Origin: Candidatus Poribacteria bacterium
GTDB lineage: Bacteria > Poribacteria > WGA-4E > WGA-3G
DNA: 64,000 nucleotides
Direction: 5' to 3'
Assembly (NCBI GenBank): GCA_022394775.1
Contig: JAGFCB010000022.1
Location: forward strand, 62,001-126,000
Shown here one piece after another: positions 48,925 through 59,500 of this stretch. Position numbers and translations under genes: made by a program. The notes under the pieces are model-generated. The model was not told the DNA's origin. It saw only the letters and a list, made by a program, of their open reading frames with translations, and did not search any database. Position 1 is the stretch's first letter. Every line of letters begins with the position of its first letter.

Positions 48925-49857
48925 ATGACATTGAACAGACCGAAAAAAATCCTAACAGGAACACCCTTTGCATTTGGTGAGCATCGTTTTCATTTTGGTG
49001 AGGAGATCATCGAATTAGAAGATTCCTCCTCACTTCTCAATGATTTTGGTGCGTTGCAGAGAAAAATGCGTGAAGATGGCTATCTCTTTATTCGAGGTTT
49101 CCATCCGCGCGCACATGCGGAGCAAGCCGCACATTGGACCTTACAAGCCATCGCTCAAAACGGTGGGTTAAAGTCGGGGACACCTATTGAAGCGGGTATC
49201 ATCGGCAAAACGAATCAGACTTTTAGTTTTTTTCGGCAGACTGAGGTGGCGCATGCCAAACCGATCCTTGATGTTGTCGATAGCCAGCAGACGATGCAGT
49301 TCTATGAAGAATTCCTCGGTGGTCCGGTCATTACGTTCGATAAACGGTGGCTGCGCTGCATGGCGAACGGTGGACATAACCATTTCCACTACGATAGTGT
49401 TTATGTTGGGCGCGGCACACAAAACCGGTATACAATGTGGAGCGCGTTGACGGACATCGGTCTGGAAAATGGACCGCTCGTCATCTGCCTCGGTTCCGAT
49501 CGACACAATCGATTAAAATCCACATACGGGGCGACGGATATGGATCGCGATTTGACGGAAGCCGTGTTCAGCACGGATCCACGCGAGATGGTTGAGAAAT
49601 TCGGATTCACACTCGCGACAGCGCACTTCCAGCCGGGTGACGTTATTATTTTTGGGCTTTACATGATGCATAGCAGTGCCCCGAATCGTTCTGACCGGTA
49701 TCGCATCAGCATTGATACGCGATACCAACTCGCTTGCGAAGAGAAGGATGACCGCTTCTTTTTTCGTGAAGACGGCAGTTGGCTCGGTAATTTTTACAAC
49801 AAAGGTGCGAGTTACAAACCGATAACGGAACTCCGCCACGAATGGGGATTGGATTGA
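48925..49857 (+). CDS. phytanoyl-CoA dioxygenase (PhyH) family protein
   Basis: FHYDSVYVGRGTQNRYTMWSALTDIGLENGPLVICLGSDRH and GDVIIFGLYMMHSSAPNRSDRYRISIDTRY. Confidence 0.7.
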   Translation: MTLNRPKKILTGTPFAFGEHRFHFGEEIIELEDSSSLLNDFGALQRKMREDGYLFIRGFHPRAHAEQAAHWTLQAIAQNGGLKSGTPIEAGIIGKTNQTFSFFRQTEVAHAKPILDVVDSQQTMQFYEEFLGGPVITFDKRWLRCMANGGHNHFHYDSVYVGRGTQNRYTMWSALTDIGLENGPLVICLGSDRHNRLKSTYGATDMDRDLTEAVFSTDPREMVEKFGFTLATAHFQPGDVIIFGLYMMHSSAPNRSDRYRISIDTRYQLACEEKDDRFFFREDGSWLGNFYNKGASYKPITELRHEWGLD

Positions 49858-49958
49858 TTGCTTTATTGTCTGGTAATAGAATCTCGCATAGAAACACCTC
49901 CATATATCAGTATAGCGAAATTTCCATCTAAAATTCAGAAACTTGCGAATTCGCAAAT

Positions 49959-50666
49959 CTATTGCGCTTGTGTCAACGCCGATGGGTCTGCAAGACCGAC
50001 GAACATCGCCCAATTGTCCAAGACGTTACCGACTTTCACCAGCAAGAGATTATCGCCTGCTTTCAAATCAACTGCAAAACTTTCTTGAAAGTCGAATAAA
50101 CCTCGAATCACTGGATGCTTGTGAACTACCTCACCGTTAAGCCATACCTTGACGGCATCATCGCTGCCAACCTGCATTGTTAAATTAGGGCGATCCTTAT
50201 CAGATTCAAGGACGATCAATGCATAAGACGCATGATGAACGAGCTTGCCCTCACTCAAACCTATTTCAATGATAACATCATTGATGTTGTCCGAATAGTC
50301 TCCTGTCGCCGTACCATCAATTGTGCCGAGCGTCCATGCCAACTCACCGACAAGATCGCCTTCGGATGCACCGTTTGTCGTGACAGCCGTCTCCGTGACA
50401 GCATGTTTGCTCGCAAGAGCTAGTGAATCCATATCTATGGTTTCTGATACTTCTTGACCGCGTTGTGTTGGCGCAATCATCCACAACCACGGTCCCGTAA
50501 TCTTATCTTCAGCAAGCGCATCCGCCACTGTAATACGCGGGATATCTGCAAACGGCTCTTCAGTCGGGGTCATCATATCACCAACGACATCCATTGCGGG
50601 CTTCTGCCTATCACCGCATGCCATAACACAAATACATAATGATAGTAAAATCAACAATTTTTTCAC
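49959..50666 (-). CDS. lipoprotein with C-terminal carbohydrate-binding-like region
   Basis: MKKLLILLSLCICVMACGD lipobox; VGSDDAVKVWLNGEVVHKHPVIRG...DLKAGDNLLLVKV. Confidence 0.6.
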   Translation of the reverse strand: MKKLLILLSLCICVMACGDRQKPAMDVVGDMMTPTEEPFADIPRITVADALAEDKITGPWLWMIAPTQRGQEVSETIDMDSLALASKHAVTETAVTTNGASEGDLVGELAWTLGTIDGTATGDYSDNINDVIIEIGLSEGKLVHHASYALIVLESDKDRPNLTMQVGSDDAVKVWLNGEVVHKHPVIRGLFDFQESFAVDLKAGDNLLLVKVGNVLDNWAMFVGLADPSALTQAQ

Positions 50667-51075
50667 GAGAGTTCTCCTTTTTTTTCTGTAAAAAATCGGC
50701 GGGAAAAAATTAAATAACCTAAGTCACCACCTAAGCAAAATGCTAACAAGATTCCAAAAGCGTATATTAAGACATTATATATTAATCGTATTCGTATTTT
50801 ATATATAATGTCTTAATACATATTTTATATTAAATTGGCTTTTTAAGTCAAATTTAAATTTTTTTAGGAATTAGGGAAAATAGTTGCATCGTCTTCTAAA
50901 GACCCTGATAGGGTCTGTCAGGAGATAATAAGCAGGGTTAGACCGACACATCTGGATGACTGCTAATATCGACATCCAATGCGTTCGTGCTAAGGAAGGG
51001 ATTCATATCATTTACAAACGGGAGAATTTTGCGGTTTTATCGCTAAAAATGCGGAATGGCGTTAGTGCGCAGTAT

Positions 51076-54000
51076 TCAGGACGTTTTTGGGAGGGCATAT
51101 ACGCCCCATCGGACCTTTTCAATCTCACCGAGTTTCGTAAGTCGTATGAGTTCTTTATGTACCGCTTGGGCGTTTCCGTCAATAGCGGCTGTTATTTCAG
51201 CCCTCTTTTTCTCACCATCGGCAAGAAGCGACAGAATTTGCTCTCGAAAGGTTGGAAGGTTGCCGCCCCTGAGTTTGTTCAACAGGCGGTTCGCCTGCCG
51301 TGTGGAGCAACCGAGGATGCGCTCAACTTCCTCTCTGGAGGATTCCGCAGTTAGGTTGTCTCGTTCGGTTTCAAAGTGTTGGCGTGTTGCTACTGTCTCA
51401 GCGAGTTTGTCGAGGCTGCCAGCGATCTCAAAATCTTCCCAATCAAAAAGCAGTGTTTCCGGTCTGTCAGTGATGTCGGGTATTTCGAGGCTACTGATCA
51501 ACACAACTTTTTTACCGCTCAAGTGGTTCAATCCTGCACGTCCGACAATATTAGTGATTAATTCTATAACGGTTTGTGTATAAATCTTCTGGACGCGTTC
51601 ATCTTTATAGTGTTGGAACTGCGCGTCTGCTTCATAACAGAGGGGCTCCTCATCATTTCCGTACAATGTTTGCGCACGCCGCCATATAATACCCGGTTCG
51701 CAGTATGGCGTGCCGACGATCCAAACTACTTCTGCTGTTTCAAAAGCCGTCTCCAAATTATATAGGTTTTTGAATTCCTTTAGTAAACAGACGTTCTCCT
51801 TTTTCTCGACCTCTTTCAGTTGCTTGATCGCTAAATTATCGGTAATAATAGCATGTTTAACACTCGGGTCCTTCTCAATTTCTGTGCAGATACCGAGAAA
51901 AAGGCGCTCTCCGATTTTAGAGAGCCCAATAACGTCCCATGTACTATTATAGTCGCACAATGTTTTTGTTGTATGGACACCTGTCCGAATCTGAAAGACC
52001 TGATTTCCGGCGACCCACGGTGTCGGCTTGATATGAATCACTTCAATATCTTCGCTTGGAAATGCTCTATGGAGCTGTTGCTGAGACAATGTTGCCGACA
52101 TAAACAAAAACCGTTTTATACTCGGATGCAGCACGGGTGGCACCCAGAATTGTAGGAGATTGTCATACCATATCATCGGGGCATCGGTATCACGGATATA
52201 ATGCGCAAAAAAACGCTTGAGTTGATGCCAAAGTGTCCAGTCCGCGTTCGGATAAACACTCGGGAAATTCTGAATCCTCTCAAGTGTCCGCATATCCAAG
52301 ATACCCAATAGGATGGCTTGTTCAATTGGCATTCGGATTCTCATGTCCTCGTCAAATTCAAAGGATTCGAGTTGGAAAACCGGTAGTCCCTTCGCCGCAA
52401 GTTTGTCCGCAGCACTACTATTAAGGGGAATATGTGCCGAAGCACCGCCTTCAAACTCAATCGTCCAACGTGCCAATTCCGCTTGCGTCTCGTCATCAAT
52501 GATGTCCTGTTTGACAACCCTACCTCTCACATTGACCTGACACATTTGTTGAACGATTTCTGCTTCATGCTGTTGGAACGCCTGCATCACGGTGCGAATT
52601 CGTTTGGTGACAGTATTGTCAGGTCCGCTTTCGATTTCCAATGCGTTTGTTAAAGCTTCTGCGAAGTTCCCTAACGCATGCCTTTGCCAGTTGACACGCC
52701 ATTCTTCTAAGTTGTCCCGCAATATACTGCATTCCAAAAACAATCCGTCCGTTTTCATTGAACTGACAATACAAAGGCGTTCTCTGCCATCAAGCGGCGC
52801 AAGCAGTTTTTCTGACACTGCCAATTTTTGTGGATCCAAAAACGTTTGATGGAACCCAAATATTTGTGTCTCGGCTCGTTGTAGCGTGTCGGGCTGCGAT
52901 AGATAACCTCGCTCTTGGCATGCTGTATAAACTGGACATTGTGGGCATAGCACTTCACTTGCATTCACGCCCTTCCGCGCCAGTGCTAAGAATCGCTCCG
53001 GATCCTCACAGACATTGCCGTGTTGGAAAGGGTTCGCCATCCGAACATCAACGGGTATCTCTTTGACTTGGTACCACAAGAAGCTCACGTTACGCCAGCG
53101 TGCGAAGGGTGATTGTAGGTGCTTTACCGCTTCTTCTATTGTTAAGAAACTCGCGCTGTAGGCAGCCGTTCCGCTTTTCAGGAGATGAGATTCCACTTCA
53201 TAGTTGCTTCTTGTGCCTGTCTCGGCAGCAAGTCCAATAATGCGCTTATCCGAGTCAAAGACGCGCTGTATCTCATTAACACTGTTTTCGAGTGGCTCAT
53301 AAACCTTTTCAGCACCTTCCGGCTTTTGTAGCACTGGTGATGATCGTTTTATCGCCAATGGACTGAGTTTTCCCTCCCGAATCGCAAGCATCTTCTCGGA
53401 CACGGGCAGCTCTACCGTCGGAACCGATGGTAGGATACCTGTATCATCCCAGATATTTGTAATAGGTGCGCCTTCAGTAGGGAGTTCAGTATCGGACGCA
53501 GATGCGCGTATCCATACAATGCCATCTCGTTCCGAGAGCAGCACGTCTGTTTTAGCGTCTTCGCCAGCGTTCCGGGTCCAGTGATGAAAATCGTTCTCTT
53601 GTCGCAGATAAGAGAACTCACGCTTCAAAAGTGCCTCTTTTGCGAGATCTAACTTATGCGAACCCAAGGAGGGTGTCGAAACTATAAAATCTTGCTGCGT
53701 CGGTTTTGTGCTCGCTGTTTGAAACGATTTAGATTCGTGGAGTTCCTCTCGGAGCGCATTAATAGATGTAAAGAGTACCTCTTTCGTAATGACAGGCGGA
53801 TTTAACAGATCGCCAAGTAAAATCTCATAGCGGGCATCCCAAGGGCTGTGTCCTTCTTCCCCAAGGATTTCAAGATATACATCTCGCTGGTACGAATTTT
53901 CAGCGACTCGGACATCTTTGTAGATATAAGTTCTTTCCGCTTCGGTATTTGGGTGGAGATAATGCAGCACTCTACAAGAGAAGCGTAATCCACCGGACCG

Positions 54001-54492
54001 TGTTAGCGTCAACAGTGGGTTCTTAACAACATTGATGAGGGTCTCGATACAATCGAGAACAGCATCGGGTGCAGCACAGATGGATTCGTATGTAAAGTGG
54101 AGATCGTGCCATCGAGCACCACCGCGTTGAGAAGGGATACCTGTATACACATGGATTCCCCATGATGTATGCCATTGCTGTATCTTCCAATCTTCCATCT
54201 TTTGAGGTTTCAAAAACCGTTCACCGCCAAAAGACTGTGGGATACGGTCATACGCAGGCGTACGTCCTGTTGGCATAAAGGAGATACTCGCCTGCTCTAA
54301 ATCATAGAGAGGCACGGGGTGTTTGTGGGCACAGTAAACTGTAAAATGGTAAAAGAGTCCCTTGTAGACCGCGGGGGTTACAATCGTCTTCCGCTGTTGA
54401 AGTGGTTTCTTGTGTCGTTGGTGGCAACGTTGAATTATATCTTCTAAGGAACCCATCTTTATTTTAACTACCTTTTGTAAATTTAGTAACAC
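51076..54492 (-). CDS. XPD/DinG-like helicase paralogue with degenerate catalytic motifs
   Basis: 1138 aa collinear with 715..4128; GGGKSY becomes GTRSNY, VIDEAHA becomes IVSSMKT, QVIGRAG becomes NIVGRAG, while N-terminus and winged helix are retained. Confidence 0.75.
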   Translation of the reverse strand: MLLNLQKVVKIKMGSLEDIIQRCHQRHKKPLQQRKTIVTPAVYKGLFYHFTVYCAHKHPVPLYDLEQASISFMPTGRTPAYDRIPQSFGGERFLKPQKMEDWKIQQWHTSWGIHVYTGIPSQRGGARWHDLHFTYESICAAPDAVLDCIETLINVVKNPLLTLTRSGGLRFSCRVLHYLHPNTEAERTYIYKDVRVAENSYQRDVYLEILGEEGHSPWDARYEILLGDLLNPPVITKEVLFTSINALREELHESKSFQTASTKPTQQDFIVSTPSLGSHKLDLAKEALLKREFSYLRQENDFHHWTRNAGEDAKTDVLLSERDGIVWIRASASDTELPTEGAPITNIWDDTGILPSVPTVELPVSEKMLAIREGKLSPLAIKRSSPVLQKPEGAEKVYEPLENSVNEIQRVFDSDKRIIGLAAETGTRSNYEVESHLLKSGTAAYSASFLTIEEAVKHLQSPFARWRNVSFLWYQVKEIPVDVRMANPFQHGNVCEDPERFLALARKGVNASEVLCPQCPVYTACQERGYLSQPDTLQRAETQIFGFHQTFLDPQKLAVSEKLLAPLDGRERLCIVSSMKTDGLFLECSILRDNLEEWRVNWQRHALGNFAEALTNALEIESGPDNTVTKRIRTVMQAFQQHEAEIVQQMCQVNVRGRVVKQDIIDDETQAELARWTIEFEGGASAHIPLNSSAADKLAAKGLPVFQLESFEFDEDMRIRMPIEQAILLGILDMRTLERIQNFPSVYPNADWTLWHQLKRFFAHYIRDTDAPMIWYDNLLQFWVPPVLHPSIKRFLFMSATLSQQQLHRAFPSEDIEVIHIKPTPWVAGNQVFQIRTGVHTTKTLCDYNSTWDVIGLSKIGERLFLGICTEIEKDPSVKHAIITDNLAIKQLKEVEKKENVCLLKEFKNLYNLETAFETAEVVWIVGTPYCEPGIIWRRAQTLYGNDEEPLCYEADAQFQHYKDERVQKIYTQTVIELITNIVGRAGLNHLSGKKVVLISSLEIPDITDRPETLLFDWEDFEIAGSLDKLAETVATRQHFETERDNLTAESSREEVERILGCSTRQANRLLNKLRGGNLPTFREQILSLLADGEKKRAEITAAIDGNAQAVHKELIRLTKLGEIEKVRWGVYALPKTS

Positions 54493-54805
54493 GCAAATAT
54501 CTGTAATAATAACACATATCCTCCTTCTACATCAAGACATTTCAATGTGGTAGTTCCGCTAAAACGGCTGGAAACCTCTGTATGCGAAACCTGTACAAAA
54601 ATAGACCTTCCCCGAAAACGTGACGCTCACAAGACAGGTATTGTCCAAACTTTAGGAAATTTTTAGGACTTACGAAAAATAGTTGACATTGTCTTCTAAA
54701 GACACTAATATAGTTTGCGAGAGGGTAGTAAAAATGGTTAGACAGACACGTCTGGATTACCGTCAATATATACATCCAATGCGTTCGCGCTCAGGAGGGA
54801 TTCGT

Positions 54806-56438
54806 ATGGCTTACAAGAAATGGAATTTTTTGGTTTTAATTGTCATTTTGATTTTTTCCGGGATTGGAAACAGTGTGGCAGAAAATTTAACTGCAACTGG
54901 CACTGTCTTTCTGGATACAAACGGGAACCAGGTGAAGGACGACAACGAGAAAGGGTTGCCTGGGGTTAGCGTCTCTAACGGGCGGGATATTGTCCAAACC
55001 GATGCCAACGGGCAATACACGCTTGAAGTTAGTGATGACACCATTCTCTTTGTCATTAAGCCGCGTGGGTTTATGACACCGATTAATGAAAATCGGCTCC
55101 CGAAGTTTTATTACATTCATAAACCGCACGGTTCACCAGAAGGTCTGAAGTATGCTGGTGTCGCACCGACGGGTCCATTACCGGCATCAATTGATTTTCC
55201 GCTCACTGAACAGCCAGAAGCGGATACTTTTAAGGCACTCGTTTTCGGGGATACACAACCCTACAGTATGCAAGAGATTGAGTGGTTAGCGCATGATGTG
55301 ATTGAAGAAATTATTGGCACAGATGCGGTGTTCGGCATCAGTCTTGGCGATTTGGTGGGTGACGATTTAAACTTATTCCATCCACTTAACGAAGTGATGG
55401 CTACCGTTGGGATACCGTGGTACAACGTGCACGGTAACCACGATATGAACTTTCTTGCCACGGATGACCGGTACGCCGATGAGACATTTGAACGCGTCTA
55501 TGGTCCCGCGTGCTATTCTTATGATTGGGGACCCGTCCATTTCATCAACATTGACAATGTGAACTTTTACCGAGATGAAAAGAACAACCCTCGCTACGCC
55601 AGTGAGGTCGGAGAACAGCAGTTGACGTTTATTCGCAACGATCTTGCTCTTGTGCCGAAAGATCAGCTTGTTGTTGTATCCTTTCATATTCCGTTGACCG
55701 AGATGCGCGATGTGAAGGAATTGATGAATCTACTGGGTGATCGTCCCCATACGTTATCCCTGTCAGCGCACACACATCCAACGGGATGACTTCGTTGGAC
55801 CGGATCACGGTTGGCACGGCGACGACCCACATCATCATCACAACCACGCAACGACATCAGGCTCTTGGTGGAAGGGTGCGCTTGATGAAGTCGGTATTCC
55901 GCACACAACGATGCGAGATGGTGCGCCGAACGGATATGGCATCTTTACATTCAGCGGAAATCAATATTCCATTCGGTTTAAGGCTGCCCGTCGTCCAGCG
56001 GATTATCAGATGAACATATTTGCACCTTGGGAAGTTGCGTCCACAGAAAGTGGTAATACAGATGTAATCGTTAACATTTTTGGGGGTACTAAACGCTCAA
56101 CGGTTGAAATCCGTCTCGGCGAAGACGCTGCATGGAAACCGATGACCCATACACCTCAACAAGACCCGTACTATAAAGCTCTCAAGGCACGGGACGATGC
56201 GAACCACTTTGAGCGGAAACTGCATACCGCTCTTCGAGAAGCAATGAAGTCAGAGTTGAAGGAAGAGAGTGAACTGCCACAAAGGGGTCGAGTGATTAAC
56301 GGGCCTGCAAAATCAACGCATATCTGGCAAGCGAAACTTCCAGTGGATGCCCCGAAAGGGACGCACGTTATCTACGTCCGGACAACGGATATGTTCGGTC
56401 AAACATTCACAGGGCGTCGAATCATCCGAGTGCAGTAA
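54806..56438 (+). pseudogene. secreted metallophosphoesterase with SdrD-like N-terminal domain, frameshifted at a CACACACA tract
   Basis: GTVFLDTNGNQVKDDNEKGLPGVSV..., VFGDTQPY, SLGDLVGDD, NVHGNHD, SLSAHTH; continues in another frame as IQRDDFVGPDHGWHGDDPHHHHNHATTSGSWWKGALDEVG.... Start preceded by AGGAGGGA. Confidence 0.75.
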
Positions 56439-56533
56439 CAGCCTGGTATAGGCTGGCGAGGATACAATCCTCGCCAGCGATGGTGAGCGTTTGCTTCCTG
56501 AAAACCTATCTATATGTTTCAAACTTTACTATA
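56436..56533. mobile_element. family A-like element (right end intact)
   Basis: GGCTGGCGAGGATACAATCCTCGCCAGC palindrome and AAACTTTACTATA end. Confidence 0.4.
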
Positions 56534-56595
56534 AATCGTCCAAACTACAGTAAAGGGTATTCCGGGGAGTTGGATTGGGGAGACTCGCTAAATCG

Positions 56596-59500
56596 TCAAC
56601 GTTTAGGACGACGCAGGACAACGCCGCCTTGCCCAACGACCCATAACGTCTCACCATCTTTGATACGCGCGATGGTATACAAATCGTTGTCAACGCCGGT
56701 ATATTCCCGTTCCCATGTTTCTCCGCCATCTGTTGAACGAATGATCGTTCCAGAGGCACCGACTGCGTAGATTTCTTGTTCAGAGAGTGCCAAAATATCG
56801 TAAAGCGTTTCTGGCACTTTGTTCAATTGCGACTCCCAAGTGAAACCCCCGTCGGAGGTGGATAGGATAACTCCTGCGCGTCCAACAGCCCATCCTTTTC
56901 GTTTGGTGACAAAGGATATGGCCTGAAGGTCATAGCCTGTGTATGTCTCGTGGAACTTCCAGTATTCACCGCCGTTGACGGTTCTCTGAATGACACCATT
57001 GCTCCCGACCGCCCAACCGAGTGGGGCAAATTGCATATCAACGCTCGTAAGGGTTTTACCGGTTGAGGTGCGCTGTAACCGCCAAATCGGACCGCCGTCC
57101 AGATTGTGGATAATCTCTCCATTCTCACCGACTGCCCACCCTTCAGAAAATTTGCCAAAGGCAACTTCATTTATGGAGAGCGGCGGTAGTTCTGTGGAGA
57201 GTTCGGGTAGATCGCGCTGTGGAAGTTCCTGATTCGCGTCTGCTGACCAATCCTCTCCATCAGTCGTATAGAGCAAAGTTCCATCCCGCGTCATTGCCCA
57301 TCCCCATTTCGGATCAAGACTGATGAAGTGAACATCAACGATACGGTCAGTAGTGCCGCTCTCCAAACGTTTCCAATTTTCTCCACCGTCTTCTGTTGAT
57401 AACAAGACTCCGTTATCTCCAGCGATCCAACCGTTCTGCTCATCAAGAAACAGCACATCATGGAAGTTGTCAAGTGGTTCACCAAGTTGACGGTGCCAAG
57501 TTTTTCCGCCATCTGTGGTAGCGTAAATCTGACCTGTAGATGCCTCTGCTTCATTGGAACCACCAATATCAGCCCTGGCCCAGTCTCTGTCGTAAATTTG
57601 TTCACCAGAGACTACCCAACCGTGTCCATTAGGCAGAAGATGCGCGTTGGTAATTTGACTTGAGTATCCAAAGGGACGTTCTTCCATCATTTTCTCTATC
57701 CAACTCTTCGCTTCACCGTCTGTGATTCCTTTGTCAAGCAAGAAATCCATTTTTTCCCAACTCTTACCTTGGTTTTGAGTTGTAAGAATTGTATGTCCGC
57801 TATCGATTGCCCAAGCCTTAGTGTGATTACGGAATTTCACCGTCTGCAGCTGGATATTGAAATTCGTTCCTTTGATGTCTCCTTCTGTTTCAAGGTCTCG
57901 TTTCCAGTTCTCTCCGCCATCTGTCGTAAGAAGCGAGGTTCCATCTTCCATCACCACCCATCCCGATGTAGCATCCAGGAAATGAACGCCAATGCAACGC
58001 TGATGGGGACTGGCTTGGATTTGCCAATAATCACCGCCGTCAACTGTGTGCAGAATAAATCCACCGGTCCGTCGTTGCGGCGCGACTGCCCATCCTTCTT
58101 GACTGTTGATAAAATGTAAGTCCGTGATCGGTTGCTGGGTTGTCCCCGTTTGTTGAAGCGTCCAAGTGTTGCCACCATCGTTTGTCCGCAGGATTTGTCC
58201 TTTATCAACGCCGATCCATCCCTCTTTTGGATTGATGAAGTGTATCGCACGAATATTGTGGAAGTTTTTCAACCCTTCACGGATAATTTGCCACGTCTTA
58301 CCGGCATTTTCGGTTCGTAGGAACACACTTTGACCGGTGATCCAACCGTAGTTTTGGTCAATAAAGACAATCCGCTGCAGCTCATCAGTCACACCGCTTT
58401 GCTGTGGCTGCCACGTGGTGCCACCGTCTGTCGTCCGTAAAATGGCACCACTGCTGTCCACTGCCCACCCTTCCTGTGCAGACAGAAAGTAGGTATCGGT
58501 GAATTTAGTCTGCCAACTCCCTTGACGGACAATTTCCCAATGGTAGTCAATTGGTTCAATTGGTTCTTCAACTGTTTCCATTTCTTGTGCAGCAGGCGGT
58601 AATTCAACAATGAACTGCTCCGTATCCACAGCGTAACGCATCGCTATGCCGCCTTCGCCGACAAGGAGGATACCGTCAGGCGAAAGCGAGAAACTGTAAA
58701 GATCGTTGGACGTGCCACTTTTTTGTGATTCCCATGTTATGCCGCCGTTGGTAGTTGTCAGAATGACACCCTCATCGCCAACAATTAACCCGTGATTTGC
58801 ATCGGCAAAGTAGACTTTGTTCAGATTTGCCTGTGTCCCACTCCGCTGGAATTTCCACGTTTTGCCGCCATCGAGCGTGTGTAGAATCTCACCGAATTGC
58901 CCGACGATCCAGCCGGTATGTTGATCGATAAAGTAGGCGGCGTAGAGCTCGTTGTAACTGTTGCTATTCTGTCGTTTCCACGTCACCCCACCGTCTTGGG
59001 TGTGAAAGACGATACCGGGCCAACCGACGACCCATCCCTCTGTCTCGTTGAGAAAGAATATCCCTTTAATCATTTCGTGAAAGTATCGGGGTGCTTGTTG
59101 TGTCCACGTTTTGCCACCGTCTGCTGTATGGAGCACAGTCCCTAAATCTCCAACGATCCAGCCCTTTTTTGAATTGATGAAGTGGAGGGCATTGAGGGTA
59201 TACCACCATCCGCTGGTTTGTCGCTCCCACGTCTGACCGGCATCGGTTGTGTGGAGGATAAGTCCGCCGTCGCCAACCGCCCAGCCCTCTCTGTCGGTTA
59301 CGAAAGATAGATTCCGGATGCGGTGCCAGGTGTCCATTTCAATGTTGGTCCAGGTTTTACCACTGTCGTCGCTCGTCGCAATTGTCCCTTTCTCTCCGAC
59401 GGCAACCGCACGGTCTGCGTCCGCAAATGCGACACTCTGGAGGTCATCTGCCGTTGTGCCACTTCTCATGTTCCAGGCCACCCCGCCGTCGGTCGAGTGT

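Noticed and set aside
48293-48973. 226-aa minus-strand ORF
   Set aside because: Antisense to the alkaline phosphatase-family gene, which has complete motifs.
50740-50880. AT-rich TATATAATGTCTTAATA palindromic region, considered as replication origin or promoter
   Set aside because: Contains an inverted repeat (AGACATTATATATTAA / TTATATATAATGTCT) but no DnaA-box cluster or adjacent dnaA/oriC genes were recognised; it may simply be an intergenic hairpin.
51056-51583. 175-aa plus-strand ORF at the end of the pseudo-helicase gene
   Set aside because: Antisense shadow of the conserved winged-helix region of 51076..54492.
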